Shown piece by piece: positions 34,359 to 40,901 of a stretch of DNA of 59,971 nt. Location: the IMG/VR virus record IMGVR_UViG_3300025769_000114, positions 1 to 59,971 of that record, one strand, 5' to 3'. This stretch comes from a virus. Below the pieces are notes generated by a model, which did not search any database, was not told where the DNA came from, and was given only the letters and a program-made list of their open reading frames with translations. The position numbers and the translations under genes are program-made. Every line of letters starts with the position of its first letter. Position 1 is the first letter of the stretch.

Positions 34359-34496
34359 CTACGGACATTCGGGACATAACAAGTACATACGGCCATCATC
34401 GTCCTGCTCTTCGTGCATCTCAGCACCGCAGTCATCGCAGATGTCGGCGTCGAACTCGTAAGGGTTATGGAAAGAACTATCGGGGCGCTCAATCAT
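34359..34496 (-). CDS. Tiny zinc-ribbon protein (45 aa)
   Basis: The ATG overlaps the TGA of the upstream gene (TGATG). Two cysteine knuckles, CDDC and CPEC, about 18 residues apart predict a zinc ribbon; the rest is very acidic (EEQDDDGR). It is the last gene of the minus-strand operon, followed by the hairpin at 34273-34307. Function unknown. Confidence 0.6.
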   Translation of the reverse strand: MIERPDSSFHNPYEFDADICDDCGAEMHEEQDDDGRMYLLCPECP

Positions 34497-34729
34497 CAGT
34501 GAAGCTCCCCGTCTGGGCAGGTGCATTCCTCATCCTGCTTTACCAGAAAGTCGCAATAATCAGACGCTGCCTGTACACAAACCAGCGATGCCTCTTGCGG
34601 ACTGTCTACGCCATAAGCCGCCATGATGATGCCCATGATCACAGACATCTGCCACGGGCCTTCTATCTCGCTAGGCAGTGCCGACATGATTGATTGCTTC
34701 ACTTTTTCAAACTCTTCTTGTGAGTTCAT
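34496..34729 (-). CDS. Hypothetical acidic protein (77 aa)
   Basis: GGGAG lies before the ATG. It is helical (EEFEKVKQSIMSALPSEI), with a hydrophobic middle (SVIMGIIMAAYG) and three C-terminal Cys (YC, CTC). It is coupled at both ends to neighbours. No family recognised. Confidence 0.55.
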   Translation of the reverse strand: MNSQEEFEKVKQSIMSALPSEIEGPWQMSVIMGIIMAAYGVDSPQEASLVCVQAASDYCDFLVKQDEECTCPDGELH

Positions 34730-34730
34730 A

Positions 34731-35129
34731 TTATCTCCCTGTGTTGATTTTGCTTAGCTCTTCTTTTGTTGCGGGGCGGTATCCCATTTCCTCTTCTGTA
34801 TAGAGGTCGAAAACAGAAGGTATGGAATCATCTGCGTTCCAGCAATCAAGGCAGCGGCCTTGTAAGGTGTGCTTAGGGTTGGCGTAATCAGATGGAATCC
34901 GCACCCCGCACTTTTTACATACAGGCACTTGCAAGACGCTATCCTCTTCAGCCTCATCAGTGCCTGAAACAAACCAAAACGGAACGAACAACAGCATCGT
35001 TGCCATCGGGAAAGATATTGCAGGGTATAGCCCAACGCCTTCGCGCATGTACTCAAACCCTAGAAACGCCATAGCTCCAGAGAGCGCAGCGCAAGACAAC
35101 GAAACCGACACCGTGATATATGGGTGCAT
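34731..35129 (-). CDS. Membrane-anchored zinc-ribbon protein (132 aa)
   Basis: GGAG is placed 8 bases before the ATG. Two membrane segments (VSVSLSCAALSGAMAFLGF and ISFPMATMLLFVPFWFVSG) are followed by a cytoplasmic zinc ribbon (CKKC ... CLDC) and an acidic tail (DLYTEEEMGYRPATKEEL). The anchor-plus-zinc layout suggests a membrane-bound host-interaction protein; no homologue was recognised. Confidence 0.55.
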   Translation of the reverse strand: MHPYITVSVSLSCAALSGAMAFLGFEYMREGVGLYPAISFPMATMLLFVPFWFVSGTDEAEEDSVLQVPVCKKCGVRIPSDYANPKHTLQGRCLDCWNADDSIPSVFDLYTEEEMGYRPATKEELSKINTGR

Positions 35130-35423
35130 GTCTATTCTCCAACAAATAATTAAATGAATGCCAAGGCTTTACTGGGACTTATTGGTTTGGCCCATGAGGT
35201 CGCATCTCTGTCGCTCACCACAGGTTGGTCTTCCCTGTGCGTGCCCTGCACCATACCCGTACCCATACCCGCGCATCGTGCAAGGTGACTCGCGGCGGTG
35301 GGTTTGCATTACTTCAATGTTCTATCTCCCGTAATGATGCGGATTGCATCGGAGTGCCTACCAAGGCAGACACTGCGCTGAAATCAGAGAGCAGTTTTGC
35401 ATCGTACTCAGGATGGTTCGCGG
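35130..35423. other. Gap without a well-supported gene
   Basis: Only a 35-codon minus-strand frame (35169-35276, starting MRGYGYGYGAG) is present, without a ribosome site. No clear terminator, tRNA or repeat was found. It may be a long leader of the 132-residue gene. Confidence 0.35.
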
Positions 35424-35654
35424 CTACTGCCGCTGTTGGAAGTTATGTACCAGCACCATCATGAACTGGCCGTTAGTGAGTTTGTATGGCAGATCTTTTT
35501 CGTACTCAGCTTTTGCCTCGCGAAACGCCGCTGCACATTCATCTTTCACTAACAGGCTGTGGCCTGTTTCATCGGCGTTCTTGGGTGGCCTACCGCGTCC
35601 ACGGCTCAAGGGCAGTTCACCCCTAGTGCCATCAGCATTTATTTTCACGTTCAT
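35424..35654 (-). CDS. AT-hook-like small protein (76 aa)
   Basis: The start MNVKINAD (35654) has GGAG upstream; an ATG at 35672 is alternative but lacks a ribosome site. The segment RGRGRPPKN is an AT-hook-like minor-groove motif. The C-terminal helix-rich part (DECAAAFREAKAEYEKDLPY) could dimerise. A DNA-binding regulator is plausible. Confidence 0.55.
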   Translation of the reverse strand: MNVKINADGTRGELPLSRGRGRPPKNADETGHSLLVKDECAAAFREAKAEYEKDLPYKLTNGQFMMVLVHNFQQRQ

Positions 35655-35683
35655 ATCTACGCTCTCCGTCATTTTGATGTTAA

Positions 35684-35697
35684 GGGGCCGAAGCCCC
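35684..35697 (-). terminator. UUCG-tetraloop hairpin after the VWA gene
   Basis: GGGGC-UUCG-GCCCC followed by UUAA, overlapping the VWA gene stop codon. It has the same stem and loop as the hairpin at 37942-37955. With a short U-run, it may be a weak terminator or a 3'-end stabiliser. Confidence 0.55.
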
Positions 35698-37028
35698 TAG
35701 GTTACTTTGATGATTTCACCAAAAGGCTCACAGCCTCGCCACATAGGGTCGCGGTCAGTGGTTGCCCAGAACACCGGATAGTCAGGCATGGTGAAGTCGT
35801 GCCGTGCATTAGGCCCAACCTCGCCCCAGCCATCGGTGAAGTAGATCATCGCGCATGGTTCGATATCGTTGCGCTCAACATAGTTGAACGGTGGATTGAA
35901 CTCAGTACCGCCGAACTCAGGAATCTTGAGCGTTAGCTCTTCATGCCTGTCGAACTCCTCGACACCGCACACTACATCGTGGCAGTAAATGACCACAGTC
36001 TTGATAGGCTGCACCTCGTCAATGATGTCCTGCACATGCCCAGCATTCATATCCAACTCTTCCTGAGTCATGGAGTAGCTGACATCCTGCACCACAACCA
36101 ACTCACCGTTAGGCTCGCGGTTTTGCGTGGGCAGTATCAAGCCTTGCGATAGCAGCCGACGATTGGGTCGAGCATAGGTATGCTCAGACAAAACGAACTG
36201 ATCAAACGCAGACTTGAGGTGCTGGTGCCAAGGCACCGGATCACCAGAGAATCCGCTGATGATCTGGTCAACACTCGCGCCTCGACCAGAGCCACTGTCG
36301 CGGATCTTCTCATGGGCCTTAGCAGCCTCAAACACTTGCGAAGCGATCTCGCGCTCAGCTTCAGCCTTAGCGGCCTCAGACATACCCTGCCCATCGTCAC
36401 CAGCAGCCTCCCATACCTCGCCCCAAGGCGCGTCAGGATCAGCAGGGCCATCACCAGCAGCGGAGCCACTGTCGCCCTCACCGTCGCCCTCAGCGCCGCC
36501 AGAGCTAGGCTGGTCGCCGTCTTGGGTGCCGTTGTCGCCAGCCTGTGCCTGACCTTCGCCATCGTCGCACTGCTCGCCCTCGCCTTCATCGTTGCTGGGC
36601 TGGTCACCCTCAGACTGAGGCTGTGGCTTGCTGATAATTGTGTAGATCTGCTCAGCAGACATACCAATGTAGTCGGTGCTGTAGAGGCCACCGAAAACAT
36701 CGAACCCGTCACGCACTAGCGCGTAGTTGATTGCGTAGTCGGCAGCTTCGTTCCACAGCTTGTGGTCACGGTTACCCTTGCGTAGGTGATGGAACCCATC
36801 AACGTGCATCACCTCGTGGGCAATCACGGTCATGATGAACCGCACACCGTGTTCCTTTTCCTGCCCGACAACCCACTGCTCATTGAAGTGGATAGCCTTG
36901 CCATCGGTTGCCATCGTCGCAGTCTTGGTGCTGGGGATCAGCTCCAGTTGATATGCGCGGAAGGCAAAGTAGGGGAAGGTTTTCAGAAGGCGCTTGCGCG
37001 CCTCTAGAATGATCTGCATAGCATCCAT
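35697..37028 (-). CDS. VWA-domain putative metallopeptidase, DUF2201-like (443 aa)
   Basis: The start MDAMQIIL has GGAG 8 bases upstream; a longer frame to 37094 overlaps the previous gene. HEVMH at 71-75 with E94 is a zincin motif. The middle (about 140-240) is a Gly/Asp/Gln-rich acidic linker. The C-terminus is a VWA-like domain with MIDAS residues D315, S317, S319, T375 and D399. This joint architecture is the DUF2201 type and works with MoxR-like ATPases. The partner ATPase is two genes upstream. Phage N4-like genomes also carry AAA/VWA pairs, of unclear role. Confidence 0.78.
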   Translation of the reverse strand: MDAMQIILEARKRLLKTFPYFAFRAYQLELIPSTKTATMATDGKAIHFNEQWVVGQEKEHGVRFIMTVIAHEVMHVDGFHHLRKGNRDHKLWNEAADYAINYALVRDGFDVFGGLYSTDYIGMSAEQIYTIISKPQPQSEGDQPSNDEGEGEQCDDGEGQAQAGDNGTQDGDQPSSGGAEGDGEGDSGSAAGDGPADPDAPWGEVWEAAGDDGQGMSEAAKAEAEREIASQVFEAAKAHEKIRDSGSGRGASVDQIISGFSGDPVPWHQHLKSAFDQFVLSEHTYARPNRRLLSQGLILPTQNREPNGELVVVQDVSYSMTQEELDMNAGHVQDIIDEVQPIKTVVIYCHDVVCGVEEFDRHEELTLKIPEFGGTEFNPPFNYVERNDIEPCAMIYFTDGWGEVGPNARHDFTMPDYPVFWATTDRDPMWRGCEPFGEIIKVT

Positions 37029-37041
37029 AACTATTACTCCG

Positions 37042-37923
37042 TTAATCCCATAGGCCAGTGAGGTTATCCACAATGGACTTGGCAGTGTCAGCAACAGCCT
37101 TGCGCTCAGTCTTGGACTCGCGCAGCTTGGCTGGGTCTAGGTCTGCAAGCTTGGTCAGCAGGGCGTTGCCAGCTTGGGTCAGCTTGGGGTCACCCGTGAT
37201 GTTAAGGCTGGGCAGCACAGCAGCCAGTTCCTCAATCTTTTCGACAGTGTTGTCGGTGAACTTGCTCGCACGCTTGGCACCGTCAGCCTTGATGCCGTGA
37301 CGCTCTAAGCCGTCGATCAGAGCCTGTAAGGTATCGACTACACGCTCATGCACAGACTCAGCAGCAGCCTCGACGCGCTGAGTGATACGGGCCTCGGTGT
37401 CGGCCTTTATCTTGGCAATCTTTTCTGCGGGTAGGTTGACTCTGATATCGCCAGAATCAGGCATAGCGCGAAGCTCATAGCTGAACTGGTACTTGCTAAT
37501 GATGTACTCAGGCGAGGGGTAGTCGTTAATGTCGAAAGACAAGCCGGAGTTGATTGCAGCATCTTTAAGAATTTTAGGCCACTCGCGCACGACCTCGCGC
37601 TTTAGCTCTTCTGCATAGTCAACTTTCTTGATCCACTCAGCCTCAAAGGTTTCGATGTTCTCGACAGGCATAAGCCTGACCCCATCTTCCCAAGGTACGC
37701 TCAGCGGGTTGAGGACTGTATTGCGTAGTTGCCCAACAATCCTACTCAAAGCTTTGATTGGCGCGGCCTCTAAAAGCCGTCGTGTAACGGTGAAGCTTTT
37801 CGGGTTGCCCTGTTGGCGAGCGGCCACATCAGCAGACAGTTCTGCGTCTCTTGTTTTGTTAGCGAACTTGGTGATTGTTGCTGTAACCAGCATTGCGTTG
37901 TTTTGGATCTTATCCATAGTCAT
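37042..37923 (-). CDS. Helical protein of the MoxR-VWA cluster (293 aa)
   Basis: The start MTMDKIQ (37923) has GGAG just upstream; the frame continues to 38094 inside the ATPase gene without a site. The protein is mostly alpha-helical, with a central alpha/beta part (RLMPVENIETFEAEWIKKVD) and a basic C-terminal helix pair. It lies between the ATPase and VWA genes and is likely the third part of their complex. No specific family can be confirmed. Confidence 0.6.
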   Translation of the reverse strand: MTMDKIQNNAMLVTATITKFANKTRDAELSADVAARQQGNPKSFTVTRRLLEAAPIKALSRIVGQLRNTVLNPLSVPWEDGVRLMPVENIETFEAEWIKKVDYAEELKREVVREWPKILKDAAINSGLSFDINDYPSPEYIISKYQFSYELRAMPDSGDIRVNLPAEKIAKIKADTEARITQRVEAAAESVHERVVDTLQALIDGLERHGIKADGAKRASKFTDNTVEKIEELAAVLPSLNITGDPKLTQAGNALLTKLADLDPAKLRESKTERKAVADTAKSIVDNLTGLWD

Positions 37924-37941
37924 TGACTCCGAAATAGTAAA

Positions 37942-37955
37942 GGGGCCGAAGCCCC
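37942..37955 (-). terminator. UUCG-tetraloop hairpin between ATPase and helical-protein genes
   Basis: GGGGC-UUCG-GCCCC followed by UUUA on the minus strand, 8 bases beyond the ATPase stop and upstream of the next gene's ribosome site. It could be a partial terminator that sets stoichiometry, or mRNA end protection. Confidence 0.55.
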
Positions 37956-37963
37956 GTTGGGGT

Positions 37964-39055
37964 TTAGCGAGTGGCCTTGTGGGCCACATACTCAGGGGTT
38001 GATAGCAGGTCTGCATCGCGGCGCGTTGCCAGCGCCCAGAACACCTCGACCAGTTCTTCGTTGATGCGCTTGAGAACAACCACTGCATTGCCAAGGTTGT
38101 CAGTGGTCACCCGTGCAGCCAGCGCAGCGGTCACTGCATACTGAGTAGTGATCTCATTCGGCAGCGGCACGTTGTGCGGATCTGACAGAAACAAGTTGAT
38201 GTCTGGCAGGTTACGCATGGTGCGGACAAACGCCATAAACTCAGCGGCAGCGCCGAATCCTACGGCACCCTCAATGGCGATCTGCTCAAGATCAGCAGGT
38301 AAATCGTCACTGAGAATGTCAGACACTGATTGCCAGCCGCGAGGTGTAGCGATAGCCACCCTGTCTTTAGGTGTGCCGCCATCGGGGAACTCGTGAATGA
38401 GTCCGGCCTGATCACCTGATGCCTCACCGCGAAACTTCAGGAACGCAACCACAAGCGGGTTAGCGCCAGTGTCTGCAAGGTAGTCGCTGGTCTCAGCAGC
38501 GGACGGCACAACATCCAAGTGATACTTGAATCTTGTACTTACGGCAGCGTCGATGCGGCCAGACACACCAGCACCGTCATTGGGTCGATTAGATGCAGCG
38601 ATAACAAACCAGCCCTTGGGCAGGATGTAGTCGCCAAGCCGACCATCGTTTAGTAGCTGGTAAGACGCGAATTGCGCTGATTGAGTGCCAAGCATTAGCT
38701 CATCCATAAGCAAGCAGCCCTCTGGGCCGTCGCGCTCCACGTTGGGTAGCCATGATGGCGTAGACCATTCGGTTGTGGATGCTTCGCCGTCGCCGCTGAT
38801 GTACGGGACACCGCGAGTATCGACTGCATCCAACTGTGACAGGCGTACATCAATCAGGCCTATCGGTCTGTCGAGAGTCTTGGAAAGCTTTTCCATAGCC
38901 TGACGGACGATTGAGGACTTAGCTGCCGCGTAGATGCCCCACAGAAATATAGGCAACTGGCGCTTGTCGCTAGACAGTTGAGAGGTCGCATGTGCGAGTA
39001 TTAGTTGTGCAGCCTGTGAAGGGCTGACTTTCGGTGCGTTTATTGATTTAGTCAT
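37964..39055 (-). CDS. MoxR-like AAA+ ATPase with degenerate P-loop (363 aa)
   Basis: LWGIYAAAKSSIVRQ is at the Walker A place (G40 to S47), but both inner Gly are Ala (GIYAAAKS instead of GPPGxGKS). Walker B LLMDEL (D118, E119) and sensor-1 asparagine N156 in AASNRPND are intact, as is the arginine-containing GRIDAAVSTRF. This places it in the MoxR/CobS-like AAA+ group, chaperones that act with VWA proteins. Upstream 5' UTR begins at the cleavage site of the hammerhead at 39091-39151. Confidence 0.78.
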   Translation of the reverse strand: MTKSINAPKVSPSQAAQLILAHATSQLSSDKRQLPIFLWGIYAAAKSSIVRQAMEKLSKTLDRPIGLIDVRLSQLDAVDTRGVPYISGDGEASTTEWSTPSWLPNVERDGPEGCLLMDELMLGTQSAQFASYQLLNDGRLGDYILPKGWFVIAASNRPNDGAGVSGRIDAAVSTRFKYHLDVVPSAAETSDYLADTGANPLVVAFLKFRGEASGDQAGLIHEFPDGGTPKDRVAIATPRGWQSVSDILSDDLPADLEQIAIEGAVGFGAAAEFMAFVRTMRNLPDINLFLSDPHNVPLPNEITTQYAVTAALAARVTTDNLGNAVVVLKRINEELVEVFWALATRRDADLLSTPEYVAHKATR

Positions 39056-39090
39056 AACTAGTCAATGCTCCAAAGTTAAGGTTGTTGGTT

Positions 39091-39151
39091 ATCCAAGACC
39101 GCCCAGAGGGCGGTTTCACGCTGGTCACCAGCCAGCACTCGTCAGTTGGAT
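39091..39151 (-). ncRNA. Type I hammerhead ribozyme 1
   Basis: Minus-strand parts in order: stem I 5' strand AUCCAA (39146-39151), core CUGACGA (39139-39145), stem II GUGCUGG/CCAGCGU, core GAAA (39114-39117), stem III CCGCCC/GGGCGG with UCU loop (39099-39113), cleavage triplet GUC ending at 39097, and stem I 3' strand UUGGAU (39091-39096). Predicted cleavage lies between 39097 and 39096. The first two base pairs of stem II are G-U and U-G wobbles, which could slow cleavage. It sits between the 69-residue gene and the ATPase gene. Confidence 0.87.
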
Positions 39152-39360
39152 TAGGTCTCTAGGGTTGCAGCAGGGTCGAACTTCCATTGATCTGCAAGCT
39201 TGTAATAGAGGCGAGCAAACTGTTTGCGCTTTGCAATGTTGAACGATGGAGTCTCAACATGGGGGTTGCGGTCTCCATCCGCCTTTGCCAGCGCCTCAAG
39301 CAAATCCAATACCTCAGATCGGGCTTGTTCTTGCGGTGTGTGTCCGTACTTGTTTCTCAT
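39151..39360 (-). CDS. Hypothetical protein (69 aa) between the two ribozymes
   Basis: GGAG lies before the ATG. It is a helical basic protein (SEVLDLLEALAKAD, KRKQFARLYYKLADQWKF). Its TAA stop is immediately at the first base of hammerhead 1, so ribosomes ending here would cover the ribozyme's 5' strand. No family recognised. Confidence 0.58.
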   Translation of the reverse strand: MRNKYGHTPQEQARSEVLDLLEALAKADGDRNPHVETPSFNIAKRKQFARLYYKLADQWKFDPAATLET

Positions 39361-39385
39361 TGGTTATGCTCCGTAGTTGGAATGG

Positions 39386-39610
39386 TTAGTCAGAACCCCA
39401 AGGTCTGGCGTTCAGCTTTTTAAGTCGGGCACCAGACACCGTGGCATCCATGACGGCACCTGACCAAGCACGATTGGTTAGCTCTACCAAATGCTCGCCG
39501 TTGTGGCCTTTCCAGAATGCGGTGCCTGTTGTTACCCATGTCTGATGCTTGAGTCCTTTAACTGGCACAACCACATCGGTGTCCACTCTTATCTGTTGCT
39601 TTTCGTTCAT
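39386..39610 (-). CDS. Hypothetical protein (74 aa) downstream of hammerhead 2
   Basis: ATG is preceded by GAGGATAAAG. The mRNA made by hammerhead 2 cleavage would carry a 24-base 5' UTR with this site. The protein is beta-rich (VDTDVVVPVKGLKHQTWV) with a basic C-terminal region (GARLKKLNARPWG). Function unknown. Confidence 0.58.
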   Translation of the reverse strand: MNEKQQIRVDTDVVVPVKGLKHQTWVTTGTAFWKGHNGEHLVELTNRAWSGAVMDATVSGARLKKLNARPWGSD

Positions 39611-39626
39611 CTTTATCCTCAGTCGG

Positions 39627-39693
39627 TTTTCCAAGACCGTGCCTCCTACACGGTTTCACGCCACTAACCAAGCGGCACTCATCAGTTGGAAAA
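39627..39693 (-). ncRNA. Type I hammerhead ribozyme 2
   Basis: Minus-strand parts in order: stem I 5' strand UUUUCCAA (39686-39693), core CUGAUGA (39679-39685), stem II GUGCCGC/GUGGCGU, core GAAA (39654-39657), stem III CCGUG/CACGG with UAGGAGG loop (39637-39653), cleavage triplet GUC ending at 39635, and stem I 3' strand UUGGAAAA (39627-39634), a perfect 8-bp stem I. Compared with hammerhead 1, stems II and III differ by compensatory changes while the core is conserved. Predicted cut is between 39635 and 39634. Confidence 0.9.
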
Positions 39694-39933
39694 GGTTAGG
39701 TTATCGGTGAACAGCTTGAGTTCTGCGTGTTCCCAGCGGTCTAGCCAATCGACCTGAGCCTTAACCTGCGGCCAGCGCAGGGTGTGGCCTGTCTGCTTTT
39801 CGTAGTCGGCAAGTATCTGATCGGACAACTTGCCAATGCTCAGAATCCATTGCAGCCGTTCACGGTTGCTCAGGTTGGTGCGGTCTAGGTTCTGCTTGAT
39901 GTCATCAATGTCTGAGTTGTACTGCTCAATCAT
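39682..39933 (-). CDS. Hypothetical protein (83 aa) upstream of hammerhead 2
   Basis: The start overlaps the upstream stop. It is helical and acidic (DIDDIKQNLDRTNLSNRERL, QVDWLDRWEHAELKLF). Its TGA stop codon is inside the CUGAUGA core of hammerhead 2, so translation termination and ribozyme folding compete for the same bases. No family recognised. Confidence 0.58.
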   Translation of the reverse strand: MIEQYNSDIDDIKQNLDRTNLSNRERLQWILSIGKLSDQILADYEKQTGHTLRWPQVKAQVDWLDRWEHAELKLFTDNLTFSN

Positions 39934-40328
39934 TTGGTGAGTCCCTCGTTGATTGCATAGTCGGCAGCTTGGTTGTATTGACGCATCTGCATATGCGCCC
40001 GATGCGCTGCTTCGTGCTTTTCAATGAAATCAACGGCAGCGATCATCTGCTTGGTCGCGTTCTCAAGCTCGCGGCGAGGCATGTATGACTCAAGCTCTAA
40101 AGCTTTGTCGTGCCATATCTCCTCTTGACGCAGATGGATTCTCCGCTTGGCAGCCATTGCACTGGTGTCCTGATCTCCCGCCCACTCAGCGGAGTCAACG
40201 TGGAAATCGACACGGCGTTGTGCCTTCACCCAATCAACGACGGTGCGCTGATGCTTGGGGTTGATAGCCTTGATTGCGTTCGCAACGGCCAAGTAATCAT
40301 CTATTTTTGGTTGCTGTTGTTTGGTCAT
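39930..40328 (-). CDS. Hypothetical His-rich helical protein (132 aa)
   Basis: A strong GGAGG lies upstream, within the previous gene. The protein is helical, with AVDFIEKHEAAHRAHMQMRQ, a zincin-like arrangement of His and Glu (EAAHRAH) that may bind metal, and YNQAADYAINEGL near the end, a segment like NEAADYAINYAL of the VWA metallopeptidase at 35697. A metal-binding or truncated peptidase-like role is a guess. Confidence 0.55.
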   Translation of the reverse strand: MTKQQQPKIDDYLAVANAIKAINPKHQRTVVDWVKAQRRVDFHVDSAEWAGDQDTSAMAAKRRIHLRQEEIWHDKALELESYMPRRELENATKQMIAAVDFIEKHEAAHRAHMQMRQYNQAADYAINEGLTK

Positions 40329-40330
40329 GG

Positions 40331-40477
40331 CTAGAAGCCTCCCATTGAGATAGCGCCGTGGGCGCGGGTTGTTGTTTTGATCTTGGCAACGATTGCACGC
40401 TTGCGTTCGATCAGTCGGTTAAGGAATAGGCGGCGGCGATTGTGTCGCAGTACCCGTTGTCGTTCTTGGTGTGTCAT
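40331..40477 (-). CDS. Small highly basic protein (48 aa)
   Basis: GGAG is 7 bases before the ATG; the stop lies in the next gene's ribosome site. The sequence is rich in Arg/Lys (RQRVLRHNRRRLFLNRLIER) and ends GAISMGGF, so it probably binds nucleic acid. It is the first supported gene after a long structured leader. Confidence 0.55.
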   Translation of the reverse strand: MTHQERQRVLRHNRRRLFLNRLIERKRAIVAKIKTTTRAHGAISMGGF

Positions 40478-40707
40478 CACTCACTCCATAGTTCAGTTCA
40501 TCAATAGCCACTCAGTAAGTGGTCATTGGTGAGCCGAAGCTCTGCCGCATCCCAGCTCGTTGGGCATTGTCAGGATCAAAGGCCGACTGAGTAGCATTGC
40601 CCTGTACAGGGACGAGCCTCACCCAGCCGTTCAACCTCAGACCTTCACCAATGCTTTAGTTCTGGCTGCTGCGGCAAACAGCGCGTGTCTTGGTCTGCAT
40701 GTGTGAC

Positions 40708-40728
40708 TGCCCATTGATTGTCGGTACG
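40708..40728. repeat. 21-bp direct repeat, unit 1
   Basis: TGCCCATTGATTGTCGGTAC followed by G, identical to 40794-40814, start-to-start distance 86 bases. Confidence 0.7.
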
Positions 40729-40793
40729 GCACACTGCTCGCCTCTCACGCCCCAGAACATTTCCCCGTCTGGTAGGTGCATCCGATGCCGCAT

Positions 40794-40814
40794 TGCCCAT
40801 TGATTGTCGGTACG
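40794..40814. repeat. 21-bp direct repeat, unit 2
   Basis: Exact copy of 40708-40728; flanked by GGTGCATCCG on both sides (40774 region and 40817 region), so the duplication unit may be longer. Confidence 0.7.
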
Positions 40815-40871
40815 AGCGGTGCATCCGGTGGATGGCGGGATTGGGTACGGCTCCCCGTCGCCGTTGAGTGG

Positions 40872-40901
40872 ATTATACGCACAGGTGAACGCAGTACGCA
40901 A
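40872..40901 (-). promoter_or_regulatory. Candidate promoter of the accessory operon
   Basis: On the minus strand TATAAT (40872-40877) lies 18 bases after TTGCGT (40896-40901), a weak -35 with a perfect -10. It would start transcription near 40865, making a leader of about 390 bases before the 48-residue gene. Confidence 0.35.

Larger units (their letters stand above)
40478..40870 (-). ncRNA. Structured leader region with repeats
   Basis: On the minus strand it precedes the 48-residue gene. It holds a domain closed by CATTGGTGA/TCACCAATG (40530-40656) with inner stems GCTCGT/ACGAGC and GGGCA/TGCCC, and two exact 21-base repeats (40708-40728 and 40794-40814), with a further GGTGCATCCG pair beside them. 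A frame of 81 codons (40656-40901) starts with TTG and reads the repeats in different frames, so it is probably not a gene. No known ribozyme or riboswitch was recognised. Confidence 0.45.

Noticed and set aside
35169-35276. 35-codon minus-strand frame MRGYGYGYGAG
   Set aside because: No ribosome site and no homology impression; too little support.
36137-36719. Open frames on both strands within the VWA gene linker
   Set aside because: The Gly/Asp/Glu-rich acidic linker has skewed codons that keep other frames open; VWA and zincin motifs clearly mark the real frame.
40530-40656. The 126-base stem domain as a third ribozyme (hammerhead, twister, pistol) or tRNA-like element
   Set aside because: Core sequences of these classes are not found; reported only as an unassigned structure.
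40656-40901. 81-codon minus-strand frame
   Set aside because: TTG start without ribosome site, a likely promoter -10 lies inside it, and exact DNA repeats are read in two different frames, so a structured non-coding leader is preferred.
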